NCBI RefSeq assembly: GCF_036182465.1 | Contig: NZ_CP108081.1 | Location: forward strand, 10,850,001 to 10,914,000 | Length of the DNA stretch: 64,000 bases | Direction of reading: 5' to 3' | DNA from: Streptomyces sp. NBC_00258 | GTDB taxonomy: Bacteria > Actinomycetota > Actinomycetes > Streptomycetales > Streptomycetaceae | Part shown: piece by piece, positions 1 through 8,307 of the stretch | Numbering within the stretch: the stretch's first letter is position 1 | How the letters are laid out: every line of letters starts with the position of its first letter | The notes under the pieces: generated by a model | What the model saw: the letters and a program-made list of their open reading frames with translations, nothing else | Database searches by the model: none | What the model was told of the DNA's origin: nothing | Position numbers and translations under genes: made by a program

Positions 1-386
1 GGCTCGGCGACGATCTGCTGAGCCGTGAGATGGGGATCCAGCGAGCCGTACGGATCCTGGAAGACCATCTGCACCCGCCGCCGCAGCGGACGCAGCCGCC
101 GCTCGGGCAGGGCCGCGATGTCGGTGCCGTCCAGGACGATCCTGCCGCTCACCGGCTTGAGCAACCGGACGAGGGCACGGGCGAGTGTCGACTTGCCGCA
201 GCCGGACTCGCCCACCACGGCGAGCGAACCCCCGCGCGGCACCTGGAAGTCGACCCGGTCGACAGCCTTGAACGGCCCCCGCGCGGTGGCGTACTCGACG
301 ACGAGGTCCTCGACGGCGAGCAGCGGCACGGCTGCCGAGGCGTTGTCGGCGGCGGTCCCGTCGGTCACGGCGGTGTTGTCGGTCAT
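1..386 (-). CDS. Oligopeptide/nickel-type ABC transporter ATP-binding protein (DppF-like), N-terminal part
   Basis: Only the first 128 or so residues are inside the window; the gene runs off the left edge. The visible part holds a Walker A motif GESGCGKST (about residues 58-66) and a Q-loop segment QMVFQDPYGSLDP, typical of the second ATPase of Dpp/Opp importers. It energises import across the cytoplasmic membrane together with the ATPase, two permeases and binding lipoprotein encoded just upstream. Its ATG overlaps the stop of the preceding ATPase gene in an ATGA, so the two are probably translationally coupled. The substrate cannot be read from this gene; the genomic context points to a sugar acid or a peptide-like compound. 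Confidence 0.93.
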   Translation of the reverse strand, partial: MTDNTAVTDGTAADNASAAVPLLAVEDLVVEYATARGPFKAVDRVDFQVPRGGSLAVVGESGCGKSTLARALVRLLKPVSGRIVLDGTDIAALPERRLRPLRRRVQMVFQDPYGSLDPHLTAQQIVAE

Positions 387-1243
387 GACGCTGCTCCCTG
401 CACCAGGGGTTCGATCCGCCCGTCGCCGTCGCCGTCCTCGTCCCATGTGCCGAGACGCGGCACGGCGGCGAGCAGCTCACGGGTGTACGGCTCGGCCGGC
501 CGCTCGACGATCTCCTCGGCGGAGCCCGACTCGACGAACCGCCCGTCCTTCATCACATGGATACGGTCGGAGACGAGCCGCGCAACCCCGAGATCGTGCG
601 TGATCATCAACATCCCGATACCGGTGTGCTCCTGAAGCTCCATCAGCAGATCGAGGACGCTCGCCTGCACGGTGGCGTCGAGCGCGGACGTGGGCTCGTC
701 CGCCACCAGCAGCTCCGGCTCCGCGGCGAGCGCGGTCGCGATGAGGATGCGTTGCAGCATGCCGCCGGAGAACTGGTGGGGATACGCCTTCCAACGGGTC
801 TCCGGCTCGGAGATGCGCACCCGCCCGAGCAGCTCGACTCCCTTGTCCCGGGCTTCGGTTCGGGTCAGGCCCGGGTGCCGCAGCCGCAGCGCGTCACCCA
901 GTTGACGGCCGATCGTGTGCACGGGACTCAGGGCCGTCATCGGATCCTGCGGGATCAGCGACACGGTGCGTCCGCGCACCGCACGCGCGGCGTCCGGATC
1001 GGCCACGACGTCCCGCCCGGCGATGCGGACGCTCCCCGACAGCACGGCGAGGCCCTCGGGCAGCAGCCGCAGCACGCCCATCGCCGTGGTCGACTTCCCC
1101 GACCCCGACTCACCGATCAGGGTGACGGTCTCGCCCCGGCGGACGGTGAACGTCACCCCGTCGACCGCGCGCACCACACCCTGCCCGGTGATGAGTTCGA
1201 CCTGAAGGTCCGCCACGTCGAGCAGCGGTGTGTCCTCGGCCAT
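383..1243 (-). CDS. Dpp/Opp-type ABC transporter ATP-binding protein (DppD-like)
   Basis: A 286-residue ABC ATPase. Visible motifs in order are Walker A GESGSGKST (about residues 43-51), the Q-loop LIPQDPMTALSP, the signature SGGMLQR and Walker B LLVADEPTSALD, followed by a switch histidine in MITHDLG. The length and the DPMTALSP-type Q-loop fit the first ATPase of dipeptide/oligopeptide/nickel importers. It lies between a permease gene (3-nt gap, junction TGAGCCATG) and the second ATPase gene (4-nt overlap), so it belongs to a five-gene leftward operon. Family assignment is firm; the substrate is not known. Confidence 0.95.
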   Translation of the reverse strand: MAEDTPLLDVADLQVELITGQGVVRAVDGVTFTVRRGETVTLIGESGSGKSTTAMGVLRLLPEGLAVLSGSVRIAGRDVVADPDAARAVRGRTVSLIPQDPMTALSPVHTIGRQLGDALRLRHPGLTRTEARDKGVELLGRVRISEPETRWKAYPHQFSGGMLQRILIATALAAEPELLVADEPTSALDATVQASVLDLLMELQEHTGIGMLMITHDLGVARLVSDRIHVMKDGRFVESGSAEEIVERPAEPYTRELLAAVPRLGTWDEDGDGDGRIEPLVQGAAS

Positions 1244-1246
1244 GGC

Positions 1247-2158
1247 TCAGGCTCCCTTCCGCAGACGGGCACGCGACCCGGTGCGTGTACGGTCGCGCAG
1301 CCCGTCCCCGAGCAGGTTGACCCCGACGACCAGCACCACGATGACAAGTCCCGGCAGAGTCACCAGCCACCACGAGGTGGTGATGTAGTCCTGGCCGTCC
1401 GAGATGATCCGGCCCCAGGTCGCGAACGGCCGCTGCGGGCCCGCGCCCAGGAAGCTCAGCGCGCTCTCCAACAGCACCGCCTGCGCGAGCAGCAGCAGGA
1501 CGACGAGGCTCGCCGGGCGGACGACGTTCGGGATCACATGCCGTACGAGGACCGACCACGAGCGCAGTCCGAGGACGCGCGCGGCGGCGACGTACGGTTT
1601 CTCGCGCTCGACGAGGACGAGTGAGCGGTTCAGCCGGGCCACCTCCGGCCACTGCGCGACCGCGATCACACAGGTGATGACGGTGACGGACGGCCCGAAC
1701 AGGGCGACCACGAGAAGCAGCATCATCAGCAGCGGCAGGGCGAGTTGGGCCTCCAGGAAGCGGGAGACCAGCGCGTCGACCCAGCCGCCGAAGAACCCGG
1801 CCGCCGAGCCGGCCACGATGCCGATCAGACCGGAGACCAGCACGGCGAGCACTCCGACGGTCAGGGAGACCTGGCCGCCGTGCAGGACTCTTGACAGCAG
1901 ATCGCGGCCCAGCTGGTCGGTCCCGAACAGATGGCCCTCGCTCAGCGGCGGCAGCCTCCGCCGCGACAGGTCCTGGGCGTTCGCCCCGGGCAGTGGCAGC
2001 AGTCCGGCGAGGGCGACGGGCAGGACGACGAGCGCGGTGCACACGCCTCCGGCCCACAGCTTGAAACGGGCGCCGCGCCGCTGCCGGGTCGCGGTGGCCC
2101 GGGCGAGGTCGCGGGCGGTGACGGCACTTGGCCGCCTCGTGTCCACGGCGGTACTCAT
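1247..2158 (-). CDS. Dpp/Opp-type ABC transporter permease (DppC-like)
   Basis: A 303-residue inner-membrane permease. It has an N-terminal membrane helix near residues 35-55, the DppC-type segment HLFGTDQLGRDLLSRVLHGG (about residues 95-114), and about five further hydrophobic helices. The EAA-like loop that contacts the ATPases is visible around VAAARVLGLRSWSVLVRHVIPN. It pairs with the DppB-like permease encoded 3 nt upstream. The start and stop of adjacent genes are joined as TGAGCCATG, which favours translational coupling. The family is clear from these motifs; the cargo is inferred only from the neighbouring acid-sugar genes. Confidence 0.95.
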   Translation of the reverse strand: MSTAVDTRRPSAVTARDLARATATRQRRGARFKLWAGGVCTALVVLPVALAGLLPLPGANAQDLSRRRLPPLSEGHLFGTDQLGRDLLSRVLHGGQVSLTVGVLAVLVSGLIGIVAGSAAGFFGGWVDALVSRFLEAQLALPLLMMLLLVVALFGPSVTVITCVIAVAQWPEVARLNRSLVLVEREKPYVAAARVLGLRSWSVLVRHVIPNVVRPASLVVLLLLAQAVLLESALSFLGAGPQRPFATWGRIISDGQDYITTSWWLVTLPGLVIVVLVVGVNLLGDGLRDRTRTGSRARLRKGA

Positions 2159-2161
2159 GGC

Positions 2162-3091
2162 TCAGGCCGCCTTTCCGAGGCGTACCCGCGGATCGAGCAG
2201 CGGATAGACCAGGTCGACAAGGAGTTGGACGAGGATCGCGAGGGTCGCGGTGACCAGCACGGTGGCCTGGATGAGCGGATAGTCGCGGGTCTCCAGGGCG
2301 CGTACGACGAGGGAGCCGACCCCCGGCCAGCCGAAGACGACCTCGACCACCACCACGCCGTTCAGCAGCGCCGCGAAGCGCGTACCGAGCGCGGTGACCA
2401 GGGGCACCGAGGAGTTCGCGAGCGCGTAGCGCCAGGTCAGCGCGGTCTCGGAGACGCCCCGGGAGCGGGCGACGGTGATGTACGAGGACGCCAGGGCGGT
2501 GGACATCTCGCGGCGCACCAGCCGTGAGATCAGGGCGAGTTGGAGAACGGCCACGGTCACCGTCGGCAGTACCAGACCGCTCCACGAGGTGAACCCGGAC
2601 GCGGGCAGCACCGGCACCAGCACCGCGAAGACGGTCAGCAGCATCACTCCGGTCCAGAAGTCCGGCATCGACTGACCGGCGATGGTCAGCACGTTCGCGC
2701 CCAACTCCCTGCGGGTGTCGGCGCGGCGGGCCATCCACACACCGAGCGGCACGGCGACCAGCGTCGTGACGGCGATGGCGGAGACGGCGAGCGTGATCGT
2801 GTACGGCATCCGGTCCAGGACCACGTCGAGCGCGGGGGAGTGGAAGGAGTAACTCGTACCGAGGTCCCCGGTGAACAGATCACGGACGAAGTACCCGTAC
2901 TGGACGAACAGTGGCTTGTCGAGGCCGAACTGCTCGCGGATGCGGGCGAGATCGGCGGTGGTCGCGCTGGGCGCGGCGTAGGCGGAGGCGGGATCGCCGG
3001 GCGCGAGCCGCACCAGCAGGAAGACGCTGGTGAGCGTGAGGAACACGGTCAGCAGGCTCTGCCCGACGCGGCGGGCGAGATACGTCGGCAC
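2162..3091 (-). CDS. Dpp/Opp-type ABC transporter permease (DppB-like)
   Basis: A 309-residue permease beginning at a GTG. The N-terminus YLARRVGQSLLTVFLTLTSV and the segment RLAPGDPASAYA are hallmarks of DppB/OppB proteins, and six membrane spans can be read. The ATPase-contact loop is SYITVARSRGVSETALTWRYALANS. It sits between the substrate-binding lipoprotein gene and the DppC-like permease gene, each 3 nt away, inside one leftward operon. It forms half of the membrane channel of the importer. Confidence 0.95.
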   Translation of the reverse strand: MPTYLARRVGQSLLTVFLTLTSVFLLVRLAPGDPASAYAAPSATTADLARIREQFGLDKPLFVQYGYFVRDLFTGDLGTSYSFHSPALDVVLDRMPYTITLAVSAIAVTTLVAVPLGVWMARRADTRRELGANVLTIAGQSMPDFWTGVMLLTVFAVLVPVLPASGFTSWSGLVLPTVTVAVLQLALISRLVRREMSTALASSYITVARSRGVSETALTWRYALANSSVPLVTALGTRFAALLNGVVVVEVVFGWPGVGSLVVRALETRDYPLIQATVLVTATLAILVQLLVDLVYPLLDPRVRLGKAA

Positions 3092-3094
3092 GGC

Positions 3095-4681
3095 TCAGCC
3101 CTCCAGCCGTACGGCGGTCAGGTCATAGGAGTTGACCGGCTGGAGCGCCAGGCCCTGGACGCGGTCGCGGCGCGCGAGCAGCGTCTTGGGCGCGAACGCC
3201 CACAGACTGGGCCAGGTGTCCCAGACCGCGTGCTGAAGGGCGGCGAGTTTCTTGTCGCGTTCGTCGGTGTCCGTCTCGGTCGCGGCGTCGGAGAGCTGCT
3301 GCTCGATGCGCGGGACGACATAACCCATGTAGGTGTCCCGAGTGCGCTCCTTCTCGGCCGTTCCCCCGTACATGCCCTGGAGGGAAGTGAGGGCCTGGCC
3401 GGTCGTTCCGGGGAAGCCGTTGCCGATGACGTCCCAGTCGCCGCCGCGTCCCTGCCGCCACTTGAGGATGTCGCCGCCGGGCTCGAACTGCCGTAGTGAC
3501 GCGCGTACGCCGACATCCTTGAGCATGTCGACGACGGCCTCCATCACGGACGTGTCACCCGCGAACTCGCCCGACTCCCACATGATGGTGATCCGCAGGT
3601 CCTCGGCGTCCAGCGACTTGAGGAGCGCCTTGGCCCTGCGCGGGTCGTAGGCGTACGTGCCCGTGCGCACCGCCCCTTGGAGCGCGAGCGGCACCACTCC
3701 CTCGGCCGCCTCGGCGGAGTCGATGAGGACATCGCGTATCAGGGACTCGCCGTCGATCGCGTAGGTGAGCGCGTGGCGCACGCGCGCGTCGGCGAGCGGA
3801 TGCCCTTTGGGTTTGCGGAAGTTGTAGAAGAGCTGGCAGATCCGGACGCCGGGGGTCTCCTGGACGGCGACGCCGGGCAGGCCGGCGAGCTGCTCGGCCG
3901 AGTCGGGGGTGAGGGTGTCCACGACGTCCAGTTCGCCGCTGCGCAGGGCGATGACCCGGCTGGACTCCTCGGGCACGAACCGGACCCGGACCTTGTCGAC
4001 GGGCGGCTGCTTGCCCCAGTACTCGGTGTTGCGGGCCAGCGTGTACTCGCCCGCACCGCCGTTCGCGCTGACGACGCGGTACGGGCCCGAGCCGAGCCCC
4101 GACTGGAGCTCCTCGGGCCGGTTGGCCTTGGCCGGGGTGATGTGGATGTTGGCCATCAGCCGGTCGAGCACCGGCACGGGGCGCTGAGTGCGCAGGAGGA
4201 ACGTCCGCTCGCCGGTGGCCTCGACGGTCGGCATCTCCGGGAAGAGGCCGAGCAGGAACGAGCCGTTGACCTTCGCGTACATGCGCAGGGCCGTGTCCAC
4301 GTCCTCGACGGTGACGGGGCTGCCGTCGGAGTAGCGGACGCCTTCGCGCAGTCGCACGCTCCACGCCGTGGGAGCGGTCATCTCGAACCGGTCGGCGAGA
4401 ACGAGCCGGGGCTGCAGGTCCGGGCCGATCCACGTGAGCGCCTGGCGTACGGCGCGCTGCACGGTCACCGCGGCGTCGAACTGGTTCAGCTTGTTGTCGA
4501 GACTCACCAGGGAACGGTTCAGTCCGAGGGTGAGCGTGCCGGGGCCGGGCGCTCCGGTCGGGCCGGCACAGGCGGACAGCGGACCGAGCGCGAGGCCCGT
4601 GCCGCCGACGGCGCCCCAGCGCAGCACGGTCCGGCGGCTGGGCGGTCCGGGCGGGGGAACAAGGTGAGGAGTTGGGGTCAT
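3095..4681 (-). CDS. ABC transporter substrate-binding lipoprotein (SBP family 5)
   Basis: A 528-residue extracytoplasmic solute-binding protein of the Dpp/Opp type (SBP_bac_5). I place the start at the ATG giving MTPTPHLVPP, because a twin-arginine-like stretch SRRTVLRWGAVGG and a lipobox LSAC follow within about 45 residues. An in-frame extension to about 5167 would destroy this signal and cross the divergent promoter. The mature protein should be a lipoprotein on the outer face of the membrane. Family-typical segments include RLREGVRYSDGSPVTVEDV and the cluster near LADARVRHALTYAID. It is the first gene of the operon and the one nearest the divergent acid-sugar kinase operon, so sugar acids are plausible cargo alongside peptides or opines. 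Confidence 0.93.
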   Translation of the reverse strand: MTPTPHLVPPPGPPSRRTVLRWGAVGGTGLALGPLSACAGPTGAPGPGTLTLGLNRSLVSLDNKLNQFDAAVTVQRAVRQALTWIGPDLQPRLVLADRFEMTAPTAWSVRLREGVRYSDGSPVTVEDVDTALRMYAKVNGSFLLGLFPEMPTVEATGERTFLLRTQRPVPVLDRLMANIHITPAKANRPEELQSGLGSGPYRVVSANGGAGEYTLARNTEYWGKQPPVDKVRVRFVPEESSRVIALRSGELDVVDTLTPDSAEQLAGLPGVAVQETPGVRICQLFYNFRKPKGHPLADARVRHALTYAIDGESLIRDVLIDSAEAAEGVVPLALQGAVRTGTYAYDPRRAKALLKSLDAEDLRITIMWESGEFAGDTSVMEAVVDMLKDVGVRASLRQFEPGGDILKWRQGRGGDWDVIGNGFPGTTGQALTSLQGMYGGTAEKERTRDTYMGYVVPRIEQQLSDAATETDTDERDKKLAALQHAVWDTWPSLWAFAPKTLLARRDRVQGLALQPVNSYDLTAVRLEG

Positions 4682-4778
4682 CGTCGACCTTCTCGGATTC
4701 TGGAGGGCGACCGGCTCTCGCTGACGCCGCCCGACACCGGGCGACGAACAGGTGTCGCGCCGGAAAAGGTGGCACGAC

Positions 4779-4816
4779 TGCGCGAAGTGCGCAAGAGGTC
4801 TCGCGCACTTCGCGCA
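4779..4816. promoter_or_regulatory. 38-bp dyad operator between divergent ABC-importer and acid-sugar operons
   Basis: Perfect 14-bp inverted arms TGCGCGAAGTGCGC (4779-4792) and its complement (4803-4816) flank a 10-bp core that is itself nearly palindromic; only the 4793/4802 pair and the central G-G fail to match. It lies between the ABC importer start (4681) and the kinase GTG (4893), so a single bound repressor could control both operons. The DeoR-family regulator encoded at 7380-8165 is the obvious candidate. That pairing is inference; the dyad itself is directly visible. Confidence 0.7.
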
Positions 4817-4892
4817 AGTTGTGTCATCATCGGCGCCGAGGCCGTCCGCCCCTCCGGACCGCCCGAAGAGGCACCCGCCGAAGGAGGTTCGC

Positions 4893-6284
4893 GTGTCCCG
4901 CACCACCCGCACGGGGCTCCCGCCTCGCGTGTTCGCTCTCGCGGACGACCTGTCCGGCGCAGCCGAGGTCGCCGCCGCGCTGGGTCTGCGCGGTCGGATC
5001 GTGCTGGGCCCCGCCACGGCACCGCCGTGCGACGGAGAGTCGGTCGTCCTGGACCTCGACACCCGGCAGCTGGCCCCGGAGGACGCGGCCGGCGCGGTAC
5101 GGGCCGCGCTGGCGTACGCCGACGGAGGCGTGGTCCTGAAGAAGATCGACTCGCTGCTGCGGGGCAACCTCGCCGCCGAGGCGGCCGCCTACGCGACCGG
5201 TGCCACGGGTGTCGTGATCGCGCCCGCCCTGCCGGTCGCCGGGCGTACCGTCCGCGAGGGTGTCGTCAACCTGCACGGCACCGCCCTGCACACGACCGAC
5301 GCCTGGCGTGCGGAGCCCGGCGCGGCGCCCGTTTCGGTGGGAGCCGCCCTGGGCGGCGTACCGACACGGGTGGTGCCACTGGCGACGGTGCGCGCGCCCG
5401 AGCCGACGCTGTACGACCGGCTTCGGGTGCTCGTCGCCGAGGGATACCACCCGGTGTGCGACGCGGAGACGGACGCGGACCTCGACGCGATCGCCGAGGC
5501 GGCGCTCCGACTCGGCCCGGGCATACGCCTGATGGGCACCGGCGGGCTCGCGGCGGCACTCGGACGCAGGCTCGCCGAGGCGGATCGGGCGGCCGGGGGC
5601 GGGCTCCTGGGAAGGGGCGGTGACCGTTCCACGGAAGCCGACCGGGGCCGTCCCACCGGGACGGACACCGCCGGTCCCGCACGAGCCGACGACGTGTCAC
5701 CGGCCCTCGACGGCACCCCCTCCAGACCCCTGCTGGTGGTCGTCGGCACCGCCGAACCCGCCGCTGTTGCGCAGATCGCGCAACTCGTCGCGGTCGGTGC
5801 GCGCCACCTGCCGCTGCCCGCGCGCACCCTCACCGACCACTCCGCCCGGCCGCCCCTCAACACCCGTACAGAAGGCGGTCGCACGCCGGACGGCATCACC
5901 GTCGTCAGCATCGACGGCACCCACGCCGTCGACCCCGGCGCGGCCCGCGGCCTCGCCGCGGGACTGGCCCGCGCGGTCGCCGAGGCCGCGCACGACAGTG
6001 ACCTCGTCCTGACCGGCGGCGAGACCGCCCGCCGTGTCCTCGACGCACTCGGCGTCCGCGAACTCCTGCCGCTCGACCAGATCCACCACGGCGCCGTCCG
6101 CTCCCGCACCGCCGACGGCCGCCGCGTCGTCACCCGCCCCGGAAGCTACGGCGACACCGACTCCCTGCTGCGCATCGCCCGCGCACTGCGCCCCGGCCTC
6201 GCGCCGCCCCCCGACCAGCCGGTCGCCCCACCCGCCCCGCCCGCCCCGCCCGCCCCGCCCGCCCCGCTAGGAGAACCCACGTGA
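4893..6284 (+). CDS. Four-carbon acid sugar kinase family protein (DUF1537)
   Basis: A 463-residue protein of the DUF1537 kinase family, whose characterised members (DtnK, DenK, OtnK) phosphorylate D-threonate, D-erythronate or related 3-oxo acids at O4. The N-terminal domain opens with VFALADDLSGAAEVA, and the C-terminal domain contains LTGGETARRVLDALGV and the glycine loop RPGSYGDTDSLLRI. GTG 4893 is chosen because an AAGGAGG lies 5 nt upstream; a longer in-frame reading crosses the operator. A poorly conserved middle region (about residues 235-270) links the domains. The C-terminus ends in a repetitive Ala-Pro tail. It overlaps the PdxA2-like gene by 4 nt (GTGA), matching the kinase-dehydrogenase pairing known for this pathway. 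Confidence 0.9.
   Translation: MSRTTRTGLPPRVFALADDLSGAAEVAAALGLRGRIVLGPATAPPCDGESVVLDLDTRQLAPEDAAGAVRAALAYADGGVVLKKIDSLLRGNLAAEAAAYATGATGVVIAPALPVAGRTVREGVVNLHGTALHTTDAWRAEPGAAPVSVGAALGGVPTRVVPLATVRAPEPTLYDRLRVLVAEGYHPVCDAETDADLDAIAEAALRLGPGIRLMGTGGLAAALGRRLAEADRAAGGGLLGRGGDRSTEADRGRPTGTDTAGPARADDVSPALDGTPSRPLLVVVGTAEPAAVAQIAQLVAVGARHLPLPARTLTDHSARPPLNTRTEGGRTPDGITVVSIDGTHAVDPGAARGLAAGLARAVAEAAHDSDLVLTGGETARRVLDALGVRELLPLDQIHHGAVRSRTADGRRVVTRPGSYGDTDSLLRIARALRPGLAPPPDQPVAPPAPPAPPAPPAPLGEPT
6231..6266 (+). repeat. 9-bp tandem repeat (4 copies) in the kinase C-terminus
   Basis: Four perfect copies of CCCGCCCCG run head to tail and encode the Ala-Pro-Pro tail of the acid-sugar kinase just before its stop codon. 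The repeat is in frame, so copy number could vary without breaking the gene. Confidence 0.85.
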
Positions 6285-7336
6285 ACGCAGCCCCCACCGC
6301 CGCGCCCGCCGAGCAGTCCGGCACCGCCGGGCGTCCGCTCCCGATCATCGCGGTGACCATGGGCGACGGCGCCGGCATCGGACCGGAGGTCATCGTCCCG
6401 GCCCTGCTGAACGCCGACACCCTGCGCGGCTGCCGGCCCGTCGTCATCGGAGACGCCGAACGCCTCCGCGAGGCGGCCCGTATCCTCGGTGTCACCTGCG
6501 ACATCGTGCCCGTCGACGGCCCCGCCCAGGCCGAGTTCACGCCCGGCCGCATCAACGTCGTCGACCTCGGCCTGCTCCCGGCCGACCTCCCCTGGGGCGT
6601 CCTCTCGGCGAAGGCCGGCGACGCCGCGTACCAGTACATCCGTGTCGCCGCCGAACTCGCCCTGAACGGCGACGTCCACGGCATCTGCACCGCCCCCCTC
6701 AACAAGGAGGCCCTGCACGCCGCCGGACACCTCTACCCCGGCCACACCGAACTCCTCGCCCATCTCACCGGCGTCGAGGAGGTGTCGATGATGCTGTCCA
6801 CGCCCAAGGTGAAGGTCATCCACGTCACCACGCACATCGGTCTGATCGACGCCGTTAACCGCATCGAGCCCGGACTCGTCGAGCGGACCGTTCGCCGCGG
6901 CCACGACGCGATGGTCCGTGCAGGCGTCGAGGCACCCGTGATCGGGGTGTGCGGAATCAACCCCCACGCCGGCGAGAACGGCCTGTTCGGCAACGGCGAG
7001 GAGGAGACGAAGATCGTCCCCGCTCTGGAAATCCTGCGCGCCGACGGCATCGACGCCCGCGGCCCGCTCCCCGCCGACACCGCCTTCTACCTCGCCGGGC
7101 GCGGTGACTACGACCTCATCGTCGCCATGTACCACGACCAGGGCCACGGCCCGGTCAAGGTCCTCGGCATCGAGGCGGGCGTCAACCTCACCGTGGGTCT
7201 GCCGGTCATCCGTACCTCCGTCGACCACGGCACCGCCTTCGACATCGCCGGAACCGGCCGGGCCGAGGCCGGTAGCATGGTCGAGGCGCTGCGCCAGGCC
7301 GCCGAGATGTCATCCGCTCCGGCCGCCGCCCGCTGA
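6281..7336 (+). CDS. pdxA2: PdxA2-like 4-phospho-threonate/erythronate dehydrogenase
   Basis: A 351-residue member of the PdxA family of NAD-dependent, metal-requiring oxidative decarboxylases. Visible family motifs are TMGDGAGIGPEV near the start, the metal-site histidines in YPGHTELLAHLTGVEEV, GINPHAGENGLFG and YHDQGHGPVKVLG, and the C-terminal RTSVDHGTAFDIAGTG. In acid-sugar catabolism PdxA2 oxidises the 4-phosphosugar acid made by a DUF1537 kinase and decarboxylates it toward dihydroxyacetone phosphate. The coupling to a DUF1537 kinase (4-nt overlap) and the DeoR neighbour argue for PdxA2 rather than the vitamin B6 enzyme PdxA. Whether the substrate derives from D-threonate or D-erythronate cannot be told here. 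Confidence 0.92.
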   Translation: MNAAPTAAPAEQSGTAGRPLPIIAVTMGDGAGIGPEVIVPALLNADTLRGCRPVVIGDAERLREAARILGVTCDIVPVDGPAQAEFTPGRINVVDLGLLPADLPWGVLSAKAGDAAYQYIRVAAELALNGDVHGICTAPLNKEALHAAGHLYPGHTELLAHLTGVEEVSMMLSTPKVKVIHVTTHIGLIDAVNRIEPGLVERTVRRGHDAMVRAGVEAPVIGVCGINPHAGENGLFGNGEEETKIVPALEILRADGIDARGPLPADTAFYLAGRGDYDLIVAMYHDQGHGPVKVLGIEAGVNLTVGLPVIRTSVDHGTAFDIAGTGRAEAGSMVEALRQAAEMSSAPAAAR

Positions 7337-7379
7337 CCCCGGCTCGTCGGCACCACAGGACACCAGAGGACAGAGACTG

Positions 7380-8165
7380 ATGTCTGCGATCGGCTCCAAG
7401 GCCCGGCGCGACCGGATCGTCCAACTCGCCACCACCACCGGCCTGACCAGCGTGGAGGAACTCTCCCAGCTGTTCGGCGTCACGGCCTCCACCATCCGCC
7501 GCGACCTCGCGAAGCTCACCACCGACGGACGGCTCGCCCGTACGTACGGCGGCGCGATGGCCCTGTCCGCTCACCCGGAGGCCTCGCTTCGCCAGCGCAC
7601 CGGCGAGGCCTACGACGCCAAGCGTGCCATCGCCCGCTGGGCGGCGGCCCAGGTCCAGCCCGGCGAGACCCTGCTCCTCGACGCGGGGTCCACGGTCGGC
7701 GCGCTCGCACACGAACTGCGTACGGCCAAGGACGTGACCATCGCGACCACCGGACTGACGGCGCTTCAGGAACTCGCCGACGTCGAGACGGTGCACGTCG
7801 AGTGCCTCGGCGGCACCCTCAGACCGCTCAGCCAGGGCTTCGTCGGCCCGTTGACCGAGGCCGCCCTCGAACGGCTCACCTTCGACCGGGTCTTCCTCGG
7901 CACCGACGGCGTCTCGCCGGAGCACGGGATCTGCGAGGCCGATCTGCGCCAGACCCGCCTCAAGGAACTCATGGCCCGCCGCGCCGACCACGTCTACGTA
8001 CTCGCCCACGCGGCCAAACTCGGCCGCCGCCCCTTCCACGCCTGGGCCACCCTCCCCGAGGGCTGGACCCTGGTCACGGACGACACGGCCGACCCCGGCA
8101 TCCTCGCCGAACTGCGCGCACGCGGAGTCACCACCGTCCTGGCCGAGTCCGTCGGCGCCCTCTGA
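7380..8165 (+). CDS. DeoR/GlpR-family transcriptional regulator
   Basis: A 261-residue regulator. The N-terminal winged helix-turn-helix reads RRDRIVQLATTTGLTSVEEL, then LFGVTASTIRRDLAKL; the C-terminal DeoR sensor domain carries GSTVGALAHEL, the typical TTGLTALQEL and CLGGTLRPLSQGFVGP, with LGTDGVSPEHGI further on. DeoR sensors usually bind phosphorylated sugars, which suits regulation by the kinase product. ATG 7380 is chosen because AGAGGA lies 8 nt upstream and the HTH begins immediately. It is the third gene of the acid-sugar operon (43-nt gap), so it probably represses its own operon and the divergent importer through the dyad at 4779-4816. Confidence 0.93.
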   Translation: MSAIGSKARRDRIVQLATTTGLTSVEELSQLFGVTASTIRRDLAKLTTDGRLARTYGGAMALSAHPEASLRQRTGEAYDAKRAIARWAAAQVQPGETLLLDAGSTVGALAHELRTAKDVTIATTGLTALQELADVETVHVECLGGTLRPLSQGFVGPLTEAALERLTFDRVFLGTDGVSPEHGICEADLRQTRLKELMARRADHVYVLAHAAKLGRRPFHAWATLPEGWTLVTDDTADPGILAELRARGVTTVLAESVGAL

Positions 8166-8257
8166 CCGAGTCGCCCCGGCCCGAGCGACACGATCACGCC
8201 GTTTCCCGGCAACCTCTTCCCGCAGGGACGAATGGCAGCATGATGTTGGGAGACCGT

Positions 8258-8288
8258 GCCCGGCCCAGGACTCGGGGACGGGCCGGGC
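8258..8288. terminator. GC-rich hairpin between DeoR gene and aminotransferase gene
   Basis: Perfect 9-bp arms GCCCGGCCC and GGGCCGGGC surround a 13-nt loop, ending 10 nt before the ribosome binding site of the next gene. There is no U tract, which is usual for actinomycete terminators. It could be the end of the acid-sugar operon or a leader structure of the aminotransferase mRNA. Confidence 0.45.
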
Positions 8289-8307
8289 CTCTCATGCGGG
8301 AGGATCA

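Noticed and set aside
408..417. tRNA T-loop-like string GGTTCGATCC
   Set aside because: It lies inside the overlapping ABC ATPase genes and no cloverleaf arms can be formed around it.
3677..5623. Long open frame on the strand opposite the binding-protein gene
   Set aside because: It is an antisense shadow of a gene with clear family motifs; its translation is Arg/Gly-rich without domains, as expected in very GC-rich DNA.
8222..8307. Leader of the aminotransferase considered as a molybdenum-cofactor riboswitch
   Set aside because: Only one simple hairpin is seen; the multi-stem Moco RNA pattern cannot be built from this short leader.
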